Below, piece after piece: positions 7,777 to 16,162 of a stretch of 64,000 bases of DNA. The notes under the pieces were generated by a model. That model was not told the origin of the DNA. It saw only the letters and a list, made by a program, of their open reading frames with translations, and made no database searches. Position 1 is the stretch's first letter. The number at the start of each line of letters is the position of its first letter. The translations under genes and the position numbers were made by a program. Origin of the DNA: Chlorobiota bacterium (GTDB taxonomy: Bacteria > Bacteroidota > Ignavibacteria > OLB7); contig JAEUSP010000011.1 of NCBI GenBank assembly GCA_016788565.1, forward strand, positions 1 through 64,000, given 5' to 3'.

Positions 7777-8316
7777 TCAGTCTTCTTTTGCTGGGCTTCC
7801 ACTCTCTTCTTCCCCTTTCTGGAACAATCCTGCCAGCCCTTGCCAGCGCGGGTCAACCTCGGTGTTGGTGCATCGGCATTGTTCGTTGTTCAGGTCGGCC
7901 CCGCAGCCGGAACAGAGGCCTTTGCAGTCATCGCGGCAAAGGGTTTTCAGGGGGATCGCCAGCAACAGTGCTTGGCGGGCTTCTTCATCAAGGATGATGC
8001 TATCGTGATTTCCCGGCAGCTCGCGAATCTCTTGGTCATCGGCCTGGGGCGAAACCCGCTCACCAGGAACGATGATGTGGTAATACAGGCTTAGCTCGGC
8101 ATCAACTGGGAATTCCGTTTCGGCAAGGCACCGGTCGCACTCACGCCGGATGGTTCCGGCCAGTTGGGCATTAACGATAATTTCGTGAGCAAGCCGGCGA
8201 ACGGTTCCGCTGGCCGTTACTTCCCCCAGGAATTCATCAAGCCCGATAGCCGCTGCCGGGGCCGTGAATGCAAACGCATGATCCCCATCGGCCAACGCCG
8301 CGATGAAAAGCTCCAT
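7777..8316 (-). CDS. DUF177 / YceD-family protein
   Basis: A 179-residue soluble protein of the YceD/DUF177 family, commonly encoded just before rpmF and implicated in 23S rRNA accumulation in plants and E. coli. It shows the 'IRRECDRCLAE' CxxC motif near residue 68, the 'YHIIVPGE...DDQEIRELPGN' acidic segment, and the C-terminal cysteine cluster 'LCRDDCKGLCSGCGADLN' near 135-152, followed by 'DPRWQGLAGL'. I chose the start at 8316 because MELFIAAL fits the family's opening strand and GAGGGG lies about 10 bases upstream; 8346 is an alternative. A Bacteroidota-type promoter sits at 8391-8420. Confidence 0.9.
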   Translation of the reverse strand: MELFIAALADGDHAFAFTAPAAAIGLDEFLGEVTASGTVRRLAHEIIVNAQLAGTIRRECDRCLAETEFPVDAELSLYYHIIVPGERVSPQADDQEIRELPGNHDSIILDEEARQALLLAIPLKTLCRDDCKGLCSGCGADLNNEQCRCTNTEVDPRWQGLAGLFQKGEEESGSPAKED

Positions 8317-8390
8317 CTGCGCGTCCCCTCTCTTGTGATGCTTCATAACTTCTCTCTCTCTGGGCGTTTTCAATGGGCAGAAAAACTCGG

Positions 8391-8420
8391 CAAAAATAGG
8401 TGTGCAATCGGCGCAAGCAA
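8391..8420 (-). promoter_or_regulatory. Bacteroidota-type promoter (TTG-N19-TAnnTTTG) for DUF177-rpmF
   Basis: On the minus strand, TTG (complement of 8418-8420), exactly 19 bases, then TATTTTTG (complement of 8391-8398). This matches the -33/-7 consensus described for Bacteroidetes. It lies about 75 bases upstream of the chosen DUF177 start, giving a leader of roughly 65 bases. Confidence 0.6.
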
Positions 8421-8534
8421 TCACCCGTTGCGAATGGATACGAAAGACACGAAGATTGCGGCTCGGTCTCCGGTAGAATTTCGCAACAAGCCAGTTCAAA
8501 ATTCTCACACCTAAACAAATGCCTTTTCCCCCCA

Positions 8535-11500
8535 TCACGGCATCACCACCAATTTCTTCACCCCGCTCTCCACCGCCTCACCCGCTTGGTTGGTCCCTTC
8601 GACCCGATAGAGATAAATCCCGGTTGGCACAATTTCGCCGTTGCTGGCGCGGCCATCCCAGCTTACTAACTGGTCGCCAGCATGGCTTTGGAGGGTGGCG
8701 ATTGCCCCGCCACTCTGCGTGAAAATCGTCACCGTTGCGGTGCGGGTTAGTCCGCCAAAGGCTACCCGCTCATCTTTCAGCAAGGAAAAGGGTTGCGGGT
8801 AGGCAAAGGCCCCCGAAAGGTCGCTCCCCTCCAACGTGAACCCAACCACACTCCCCGCGCCATCACCAATCTCTTTCCCCTGAAGGTCCTTCACCCCTTT
8901 CACCGTCACCAAGTAGGGGCGGCCCAGCGGGGCAAGCTGGTAGGAATCGGGAAGCGAGAGCAAGGCCCGCTGCGGATCTACCGGATCAATCGCCACGGCA
9001 AGGATTGCACCGGGTGGGTCAAGCTGGTAGTTGGAAATATCAGTCGCCGTTGCCGGGTCCGGCTGGCGGTTGAACTCAACGGAAATTTGATGCTCCCCCG
9101 TTTTGGATGCACGCGCCGCAATGAATGGAACTCCATCAGCGGGAGCGGGGAACTCCACCGTGACGCTGCTTGCCGTGTCTGCCGGCGAGCCGTCGCGGTC
9201 ACGAAGCAGGTAGGTTGGCTGAACCCGAACAACACGCCCGGGATGCGGCGCAGAAAACCGCACCAATAACGTCGAATCGCTTGCTGCAATCACCGATGAA
9301 ACGGGAAGTTCCTGGCCACTCTGCAGGTCGCGTACCAGCACCGCTCCGGCGCGCTCGGTGCTTTGCCGCATCGGGTAGCTGAAATGAAGCAGCAAGGATT
9401 CCGACGAAGCGGCCAGGGCCGCCACCAACCGCGCTGGCTGGTGAGCCGTTACCACCAACAAATTGCTGGCGGTCGCCACCTCACCCGTTGCAATGTTGAT
9501 TGCCCGCACCAAGTAGGCATACCTTCCCCCTGATTTCAGTTTTCCATCCGGCATTCCCGCTCCAGCGTCAATCGTGGTTCGGTTGTTTGTTCGTTGAATT
9601 TCTTGCAGGCTAATGCTTTCGCTTCCGGGAAGGACCTGGCCCGACAGCACCGCAAAGGAATATCCACTTGCTTCTGGGCCTAACCACGAAAGGGTGATTG
9701 CCGAATCACTCACGGCCCACCCCGACAAGGCAAGCGCTGGTTCCGCGCCACGGATGTAGCTGGAATCCAACCGGTAAAAACGGATGGAGTCGCCGTCGCC
9801 AATCCCCACACCACGCTGGTCCCCATTCCCCAACGGGACGGTGAACAGGCGGTAGTTGATGGGGCCGTAGGTCCACCACACTGGCTTGATTGCTGTTCCC
9901 AGAGCATTGCCGTCGAACAGATAGACGTTCGGGAAAAGCGATAGAGCCAGATACTGCTTCCTTCCCGATGCAAGGTTCACCCCGCCAATCGCATTGCGGA
10001 AACCGCCGCTGATTTGGCGATACGCAAACCGTTGGCTCCAGACCAGCGAATCGGTTCCATCGGTGAATCGGAGGTACGCATTCACCTGCCAGTAGGGGGC
10101 TTCGTACTCACGGTCGTTGTTCATAAACGGTGAGGAAGCAACGGCGGTGAGTATCAGCGAGCGACCTGCAAAATTCACCGCACCAATCAGCGGGGCGTTT
10201 CCGCTGCCGTTGTTCAGCTTGGTCCAGACTAACCGGAACACGCCGTCGTCCCCCCGCTCGTAGGCCATGAAATCGTTGTCGTCGTCGGCCAGAAGAACCT
10301 CCATCCGTCCGTTGCCGTCAAAATCGGCCAGCACCGACTCGCTGTTGCTGAAGCTGTTTTTTCCGCCAGGGACTGCGGGTGGGGTTGGATTATCCAAGCG
10401 GGCAATCTGCTGGTAGCCGGTTCCGCCCCACTTCAGGATGTAGAAATAACTTCCGGCGGTGTCCGGCTCGCGGCTGCGGACGATTAGCTCCATCGTGCCA
10501 TCATTGTCAAAATCAAACGTTCCGCTGGGGTAGAAGCCGCCGCTGGTGGTGTCGGCAAATTTGATGGTGGCAAACGGCGACCCGCCCACGGTGGCTTGCT
10601 CGAACACCACCCCCTGCCCGGCTGATTGCCCAAACACCTCCAACAACCCGTTTCCGTCGGAATCCCCCAGGCCCCGCGGTGCCCAGTTTCCGGTTGAATC
10701 GCGGGGGGTGAACGCCGTTCCATCGAAGGAGTAGGCGATCAGTTTATCGAACTGCCCGGCATTGAAGCGATTGAGTAAAAAGCAGGGCTTGCCGTCGGCA
10801 TACATCTGCGCGGTTTGGTCCAGCGGGTATCCGTACGGAAGCACCGGACCCGCTTCAACAAGGGTGTTGGTTGGCATTGCGTCCGGTTCCAACATCACGT
10901 TCAGCGGGGCCGATGCCGAGCCATGCAACGCCGTATCGCCGGCACTGTTCACCGCAATCACGTAGGCATCGTAGCCAACCCCGCGCTCCAATTCTTGGTC
11001 GGTGAGATAGAGGTAATGCGTCCGTGTGAAAAGCGATTTTTCCGGCTCCAGATCAAGCAGCCGCCACGGGATGTTCGGCGATGCTGTTGGCCGAAGATAG
11101 ACCCCGGCCCGCGTCAAATCGTCGGTGCGGAACAGCAGTGCAACAGCGCGGCGGTCGAACCTCCAGATGTTTGCAACCTCCACCGGGGCTGTGAATTTCG
11201 GTGCGGTGTGATCCACAAACAATCGGACGCGCTGCTCGGTTTGGCGGCCATCGGTCAGCATCAACGTCAGCCGCAGCGTGAGGGTGGTGTCGGGCAGCCC
11301 GGCCGTGCTGAAGCTCCCCAACGTGTCGCGCATCAGCCCCTTCCTGCCCCGCTTCCCAATCGGCTTCCACTCTTTTGGCGTTTCGCCCAGGCCGTAGGAA
11401 AGCTCCCACCAATCCAGCAACGGGGCCATCACCGAGCCAATCACCGCCACGGCCGTGTCGCGGCGGAAACCAGTTTCGGCGGGTGGGTTTGTCAGGGCAA

Positions 11501-12929
11501 CTTCAGCCGGGCCGGGGAAGTTCACGGCACGGCGTGCGTTCACCCGTCCGGCTCCGTAATCAATATCCCAGCCATCGTTGCGGCGGTCGTCGGCGGTTAG
11601 CTCCATCACCGTTCTGATCTCATCCGGGGTCCATGTTGGATGAAGCGTCCGGAGCAACCCCGCCACCCCCGCCACAAACGGCGCGGCCGCGCTTGTTCCG
11701 CCGAAGCCGGTGGAGTAGCGGCCAAACGTGTTTGTGGTGGCGATTGAGGAACCAGGCGCGGCCAGCGAAACATGCGATCCCGAAGTGCTGAAACTGGTGC
11801 GGACATCGTTCGAGTCGGTGGCGGAAACGGAGATGACTTCGGGGTAGTTGGAAGGGTAGTGATTGAACACACCGCCATCGTTTCCGCTGCTGCCAACCAA
11901 CACGCAACCCCGCTGGTAGGCGTAGCGAACCGCATCGTGCATCAGCGGTGAGTAGTAGCTGTCGCCGAAACTCATATTGATGACCTTCGCGCCACGGTCG
12001 GCGGCGTAGATAATGGCGGCGGAGATGTCGTCATCCTCCCCATTCCCCCGCGAGTCGAACGCCCGCAGCGCAAGCAACCGGGTGCGCGGGGCAACGCCAG
12101 CAACGCCAATCTGGTTATCTGCCGCCGCCGCAATAATCCCTGCCACGTTGGTTCCGTGGGCGTTGAACTCACCCGACAGCGGATCGAACGGCACGGGGTC
12201 GCGCCCGGTCCAATCGCCAACGTTCAGGGCTGTTTGGTCCACAAAGTCAAAGCCGATAACATCATCGGGGATTCCGTTTTCATCTTGGTCAACTCCATCA
12301 AAATCGCCAGCAATTCCTTCCCGCGTCTCGCTGGCCGGCCAGGGGTCGAACCTGCGGTTTCCGTTGCGATCCTCGGCGGGGTTAATCCAGAGTGAGGGGA
12401 GCAAATCGGGGTGCAGGAAATCAATGCCGGTATCCACCACCCCAACAATCACACTGCTATCCCCTTCGGTCCGTTCCCACGCGGCTTCAATTTCCAACTT
12501 CCGCAATCCCCACTGCCGCCCGTACAGCGAATCGTTGCGGAAGCCATCCACCCGGTAGGTTCGGTTCGGGAAGGCAAGCTCCACCTGGGGCTGCGAAGCC
12601 AGCTGGGAAAGCAACGGAGCCACGGCGGCAGCGGAATCAAGGTTCACCACCACGTATCGGTTCAATCGGTTTGCGGCAAGCAGTGAGGTTGCGGTTTTTC
12701 CGTTCAAGAAGCTCCGCATCTGCGCTGTGGCCCCAACTCGGTTGGCGCACTCGGCAATCACCCCCTGCATTTCTTTCTGCGTGACCCCTTCGCGCAATCG
12801 CAGAATCAGCGAGCCAGGTTCGGGCAACGGGCGTTTGGACTGCCCCACAAGGAGAGCAGGAGCCAACAGCAACCACGCAGCGATACGGGCAACGGCAAGG
12901 AAGCGGGAGCGAGCTTGGCAGAAATTCAT
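8535..12929 (-). CDS. secreted subtilisin-like (S8) protease with FG-GAP-like repeats and T9SS-type C-terminal domain
   Basis: A 1464-residue exported multi-domain protease. The order is signal peptide (MNFCQARSRFLAVARIAAWL...), an inhibitor-like prodomain ending near 120, then the S8 catalytic domain. The triad is D166 (VVDTGID), H258 (HGTNVAG) and S413 (GGTSAAAPF). Next come beta-sandwich segments and, about residues 730-870, three calcium-loop motifs resembling FG-GAP/VCBS blades (GDSDGNGLLEVF, DFDNDGTMELIV, DFDGNGRMEVLL). Fn3/Ig-like domains follow. The last ~85 residues have the pattern 'YPQPF...WDGRASNGEIVPTGIYLYRV...KLVVMP', a FlgD-like/T9SS type A sorting domain. The likely fate is T9SS export and surface anchoring or release, to degrade extracellular protein. 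I chose the start at 12929 over 12965 because it gives a standard signal peptide and avoids overlap with the divergent chelatase gene. Confidence 0.88.
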   Translation of the reverse strand: MNFCQARSRFLAVARIAAWLLLAPALLVGQSKRPLPEPGSLILRLREGVTQKEMQGVIAECANRVGATAQMRSFLNGKTATSLLAANRLNRYVVVNLDSAAAVAPLLSQLASQPQVELAFPNRTYRVDGFRNDSLYGRQWGLRKLEIEAAWERTEGDSSVIVGVVDTGIDFLHPDLLPSLWINPAEDRNGNRRFDPWPASETREGIAGDFDGVDQDENGIPDDVIGFDFVDQTALNVGDWTGRDPVPFDPLSGEFNAHGTNVAGIIAAAADNQIGVAGVAPRTRLLALRAFDSRGNGEDDDISAAIIYAADRGAKVINMSFGDSYYSPLMHDAVRYAYQRGCVLVGSSGNDGGVFNHYPSNYPEVISVSATDSNDVRTSFSTSGSHVSLAAPGSSIATTNTFGRYSTGFGGTSAAAPFVAGVAGLLRTLHPTWTPDEIRTVMELTADDRRNDGWDIDYGAGRVNARRAVNFPGPAEVALTNPPAETGFRRDTAVAVIGSVMAPLLDWWELSYGLGETPKEWKPIGKRGRKGLMRDTLGSFSTAGLPDTTLTLRLTLMLTDGRQTEQRVRLFVDHTAPKFTAPVEVANIWRFDRRAVALLFRTDDLTRAGVYLRPTASPNIPWRLLDLEPEKSLFTRTHYLYLTDQELERGVGYDAYVIAVNSAGDTALHGSASAPLNVMLEPDAMPTNTLVEAGPVLPYGYPLDQTAQMYADGKPCFLLNRFNAGQFDKLIAYSFDGTAFTPRDSTGNWAPRGLGDSDGNGLLEVFGQSAGQGVVFEQATVGGSPFATIKFADTTSGGFYPSGTFDFDNDGTMELIVRSREPDTAGSYFYILKWGGTGYQQIARLDNPTPPAVPGGKNSFSNSESVLADFDGNGRMEVLLADDDNDFMAYERGDDGVFRLVWTKLNNGSGNAPLIGAVNFAGRSLILTAVASSPFMNNDREYEAPYWQVNAYLRFTDGTDSLVWSQRFAYRQISGGFRNAIGGVNLASGRKQYLALSLFPNVYLFDGNALGTAIKPVWWTYGPINYRLFTVPLGNGDQRGVGIGDGDSIRFYRLDSSYIRGAEPALALSGWAVSDSAITLSWLGPEASGYSFAVLSGQVLPGSESISLQEIQRTNNRTTIDAGAGMPDGKLKSGGRYAYLVRAINIATGEVATASNLLVVTAHQPARLVAALAASSESLLLHFSYPMRQSTERAGAVLVRDLQSGQELPVSSVIAASDSTLLVRFSAPHPGRVVRVQPTYLLRDRDGSPADTASSVTVEFPAPADGVPFIAARASKTGEHQISVEFNRQPDPATATDISNYQLDPPGAILAVAIDPVDPQRALLSLPDSYQLAPLGRPYLVTVKGVKDLQGKEIGDGAGSVVGFTLEGSDLSGAFAYPQPFSLLKDERVAFGGLTRTATVTIFTQSGGAIATLQSHAGDQLVSWDGRASNGEIVPTGIYLYRVEGTNQAGEAVESGVKKLVVMP

Positions 12930-13028
12930 CAAAAAAGATACGAGTTGGGAGGAAGAGTTTGGCAACAGCCGCAGATTTCTGCTTACGTTGGCAAGCAGAT
13001 CAACAGCAGATCAACAAACGCAAAGCAC

Positions 13029-14981
13029 GTGAATTTTCGCAGTCCATCCAATCCCCAAATTGGTGGGGGAACTTCATCATCAATCGGGCATCTTCCGTTC
13101 GCGGCTTTTATCGGCTACGGCACAGCGCGGCGGGCGTTGCTGTGCACGTTGGTGGATCCAACGCTGTGCGGTGTGGTGGTTGCGGGTGGGGTGGGCGTTG
13201 GGAAGTCGGAACTGATATCCAGCTTCGGCCAATTTGTTCGGGAGCAGATTGACCCGCACACACCCGTTGTTCGCCTTCCGCTGGGCATCACGCAGGATCG
13301 TTTAGTTGGCGGGATTGACCTTGACGCAACCATCACCCACGGGAGGCCAGTGCTGCAACCCGGGGTGCTTTCGGCGGCCAGCGGCGGCTTCCTTCTGGTG
13401 GATAATCTTCCGCTGCTGGATTCCACAATCGCTGCAACCATCGGCCAATCGCTCGACTCCGGAACGGCACACTGCCAGCGTGAAAATTTGGGCCAGCAGT
13501 TCGCCGCACGCTTCACACTGCTTGCCACGGCAGCCCCCAGCGAGCGCCCAATCCCCCAATCTATCGCCGATAAAATCCCCTTCCTGATTCCGCAGGAGCG
13601 GCGGCTTCCGGCGGAGTATCTGGCAAAACTGCTGAGGCTTCGTGAGGAGTTTGCTGCATCGCCGCAAGCAATTGCTGAGCGGTATTCCGCCCACCAGCTG
13701 CGGATGGCCGAGCGTGTGATGAATGCCCGCGCTTGCTGGTCTCAAATCCGGGTTAGCGACCTTGCACTCCAAGAATTGATTGAGGCTGCATCGGCATTGC
13801 AAGTTCGGGGTGAGCGTGGGTTAATTTTTGCGGCAAAAGCTGCGCGCGCCCACGCTGCCTTGCGGGGAGCATTGATGATCGAGGAGCCAGACCTGAGTTT
13901 TGCGATAGCCACAATCCTTGCGCCCCGCACCCAGAACATCCCCAACCCAACCGAACCAAGCCCCCAGCAACCGGAAGCAGAGGAACCTCCATCACTCAAA
14001 AATGAGAACCAAAACGGAGCACAGCCCAACAGCCAGCCCAACAACACCGACGCGGAAACCGAAGGGGAAGGAACCCAAGCCGAGGGCCGGCAAGATGAGC
14101 AACCGACGGAAACAGCAAGCATCATCGGGGAATCGCAAGCCGGCGACGAGCAGTTGTTCGACCCGCTGGATTGGAGCAACCCGATACCGCAGCTTCAGCA
14201 ATTTTTTGAGCAAGCGCTTGGCTTGGAATCGGGCAAGCGGGGAAGCCGCAAGCAGTTAATTCGCGGGCGGCACGTCCGCACAACCGAAGGGGAATTGGGC
14301 GGAAGGCGGATTGATATTCTGGCCACGATTCGCGCCGCCGCCCCACACCAGCAAGCCAGAAATCGCAACGGTGAATCGCGGGTGGTTGTGCGGAGGGCCG
14401 ACCTGCGGGTGAAAGAATTTTCCGAGCGGGCCGGGACGCTCTTCATCTTCTGCGTTGACAGCAGTGGATCAATGGCAACCAACCGGATTCGCGAAGCAAA
14501 AGGGGCTGCCGGAAGGATTCTGCAAACGGCCTACATCAGCCGCGACCGCGTTGCGGTGATTGGCTTCCGAGGAAGCGAAGCGGAGTTGTTGTTGCCCCCC
14601 ACAAACTCCATCGAGCGCGCCAAACGTTCGCTGGACCGGATGCCGACCGGCGGGGGAACGCCGTTGGGATCATCGTTGGTGATGGCACTTGCAGTTGCCG
14701 AACGGGAGCGGGTTCGGGGGAACGAGCAAACGCTGGTGGTGATCCTGACTGACGGGCGCGCCAACGTGCCAATCGAAGCGGGGACCGCTGCAATGATCCG
14801 TGAGGTACGCCGCAGGGTTGTGCAGGAAGAGATGCAGAAAATTGGCGAGGCATATCGCCACGCTGGTTTGCGTTCGGTGGTGATTGACACCCGCCACCAT
14901 TTCAGCCAGCAATCCGATGCCGTCCGCTTAGCCGAGCAGCTTGGGGGTGAGTATGTTTTTCTTCCGCAACATTCTTCGTGA
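13029..14981 (+). CDS. magnesium/cobalt-chelatase D-type protein (degenerate AAA+ ATPase plus VWA)
   Basis: A BchD/ChlD-like protein of 650 residues. The N-terminal AAA+ domain keeps Walker A (GGVGVGKS, K59). Its Walker B reads LLVDNLPLLD with Asn126 where active BchI-type ATPases have Glu, and the sensor-1 Asn is lost (TAAPSE), so ATP hydrolysis is doubtful, as in BchD. An acidic, Pro/Gln-rich linker follows (about residues 295-390). The C-terminal VWA domain has a complete MIDAS: DSSGS 477-481, 'GGGTPLGSS', 'LTDGRAN'. Such subunits assemble with an AAA partner and a large CobN/BchH catalytic subunit to insert Mg or Co into tetrapyrroles. Neither partner is nearby. The frame is open back to an ATG at 12915, but that would overlap the divergent protease; GTG at 13029 sits near the conserved domain edge. 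Confidence 0.8.
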   Translation: MNFRSPSNPQIGGGTSSSIGHLPFAAFIGYGTARRALLCTLVDPTLCGVVVAGGVGVGKSELISSFGQFVREQIDPHTPVVRLPLGITQDRLVGGIDLDATITHGRPVLQPGVLSAASGGFLLVDNLPLLDSTIAATIGQSLDSGTAHCQRENLGQQFAARFTLLATAAPSERPIPQSIADKIPFLIPQERRLPAEYLAKLLRLREEFAASPQAIAERYSAHQLRMAERVMNARACWSQIRVSDLALQELIEAASALQVRGERGLIFAAKAARAHAALRGALMIEEPDLSFAIATILAPRTQNIPNPTEPSPQQPEAEEPPSLKNENQNGAQPNSQPNNTDAETEGEGTQAEGRQDEQPTETASIIGESQAGDEQLFDPLDWSNPIPQLQQFFEQALGLESGKRGSRKQLIRGRHVRTTEGELGGRRIDILATIRAAAPHQQARNRNGESRVVVRRADLRVKEFSERAGTLFIFCVDSSGSMATNRIREAKGAAGRILQTAYISRDRVAVIGFRGSEAELLLPPTNSIERAKRSLDRMPTGGGTPLGSSLVMALAVAERERVRGNEQTLVVILTDGRANVPIEAGTAAMIREVRRRVVQEEMQKIGEAYRHAGLRSVVIDTRHHFSQQSDAVRLAEQLGGEYVFLPQHSS

Positions 14982-15025
14982 GTGTTCAAAGCATTGTTCC
15001 CGCCGCTACCCGCCCTCACCCCCCG

Positions 15026-15082
15026 CCCTCTCCCAAACTGAAATTGCTGCTGGTTGCCTCACATTGGTCAGCTGGGAGAGGG
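15026..15082. repeat. inverted repeat CCCTCTCCC...GGGAGAGGG with purine-rich tandem tail
   Basis: CCCTCTCCCAAACTG (15026-15040) faces CAGCTGGGAGAGGG (15069-15082) around a 28-base loop. It is followed by repeated GAAGAGTGA/GAGATG units up to about 15126. This fills the intergenic space after the chelatase-type gene; no T-run follows, so it is more likely a dispersed repeat or mRNA stem than a terminator. Confidence 0.6.
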
Positions 15083-15140
15083 AGCCGAGGCGAAGAGTGA
15101 AGAGTGAGATGGGAAGAGTGAGATGAAGCCAAAGCCAGCA

Positions 15141-15206
15141 ACTGACCAATGACTAATGACCAATGACTAATGACTAATGACTAATGACCACTGACCAATG
15201 ACCACT
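15141..15206. repeat. heptamer tandem repeat tract (TGACYAA-type units)
   Basis: About nine near-perfect 7-base units (TGACCAA, TGACTAA, TGACCAC) in tandem, ending 6 bases before the PIG-L deacetylase stop codon. The same unit type recurs at about 30430-30450 and, as TGACAAC/TGACCAC, at about 30490-30528. Confidence 0.85.
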
Positions 15207-15211
15207 CCCCC

Positions 15212-16162
15212 CTACTTGTACTCCTTCTTCTTAAAACTCACCGGCTTCAACCGCTCGAACAATTCTTGTGTTGATGAAATTTTCGCCGGGTCGTTGATGT
15301 CGAAAAACCAAAATTGCTCGATGTCTCCCCTGCTCATTCCGGTTTGCATTGTGCCTTGCGATTTATGTTCGGCAATCAGCCAGTTCACCACGATTTTGTA
15401 ATCCAGCGCGTTTTTAAATCCGAATTTCACTGTTCGATCAAAGAAAAAACTTGGCTTGCCACTGCTGACTTTTGTTTCGGGATAATTTGCCAGCATGGTG
15501 AACCGTGTTGCTGCCGTGTCCCCTTTTGTTGAATCGGAAACACCAAGAACAACCGGGCGTTTGTCTGCCGGTAATTCTTTCACCGCCTGAAGTGCCAGAA
15601 TTGTTGCCGATTTATGGTGGCCGTGAGTTCCATCGGTTGGCAGCAAGCAAAAAATGTAGTTGTAACCTTCGCGAAGAATAATTTCTGCCAGCCGTTGCTT
15701 CACCTGCGTTAGGTTCCAAACTCCGGTATTCATCACTTCTGCTGGGTCGGTGGAATACCGGGTGTCTTTCTGCTCCATGAAATAATAATTTCGGATACCT
15801 ATCCACTTCCCACCGTTCATCAATTCTTGCTTCCGAATTGTTGGCAAAAACTCTCTTCCAACAGCTTCTTCGGTTAGCTCCAAGCCATAAATTGATTCGG
15901 CCAGTGTGGAGTATTTGTAGCCGGCCTCGCCGTTGGTTATCACCGCAAGGTCCACTTTCCCTTTCAGGTCGTGGGTAATTTTATAAACGGTGGCTGCACA
16001 CCCCGATTCATCATCAGGATGCGCGTTTACGATCAGGATTTTTACCGTTGTGTCGGCCTGGCCAAACAATGCGGCAGGGGTGATGCTTATCAATGCCAGC
16101 ATCAGGAAACATTGAATATGCTTCCGGCGGCTGATTTGGCTGGTTCGGTTATTGTGGCTCAT
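15212..16162 (-). CDS. secreted PIG-L family N-acetylglucosaminyl deacetylase-like protein
   Basis: A 316-residue exported protein of the PIG-L/LmbE zinc deacetylase family. A signal peptide ('CFLMLALISITPAALFGQ', residues 18-35) precedes the zinc/catalytic motif AHPDDE (47-52) and the third zinc-ligand region 'DGTHGHHKSA' near 185. Characterised relatives remove acetyl groups from GlcNAc-containing lipids or small thiols (MshB, BshB). Export suggests a periplasmic or surface glycan substrate here. I chose the start at 16162 for the signal peptide, which makes it overlap the upstream acyl-CoA ligase gene by 14 bases, so the two are translationally linked. Base composition is AT-richer than most of the window. 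A heptamer repeat tract abuts its 3' end. Confidence 0.85.
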   Translation of the reverse strand: MSHNNRTSQISRRKHIQCFLMLALISITPAALFGQADTTVKILIVNAHPDDESGCAATVYKITHDLKGKVDLAVITNGEAGYKYSTLAESIYGLELTEEAVGREFLPTIRKQELMNGGKWIGIRNYYFMEQKDTRYSTDPAEVMNTGVWNLTQVKQRLAEIILREGYNYIFCLLPTDGTHGHHKSATILALQAVKELPADKRPVVLGVSDSTKGDTAATRFTMLANYPETKVSSGKPSFFFDRTVKFGFKNALDYKIVVNWLIAEHKSQGTMQTGMSRGDIEQFWFFDINDPAKISSTQELFERLKPVSFKKKEYK

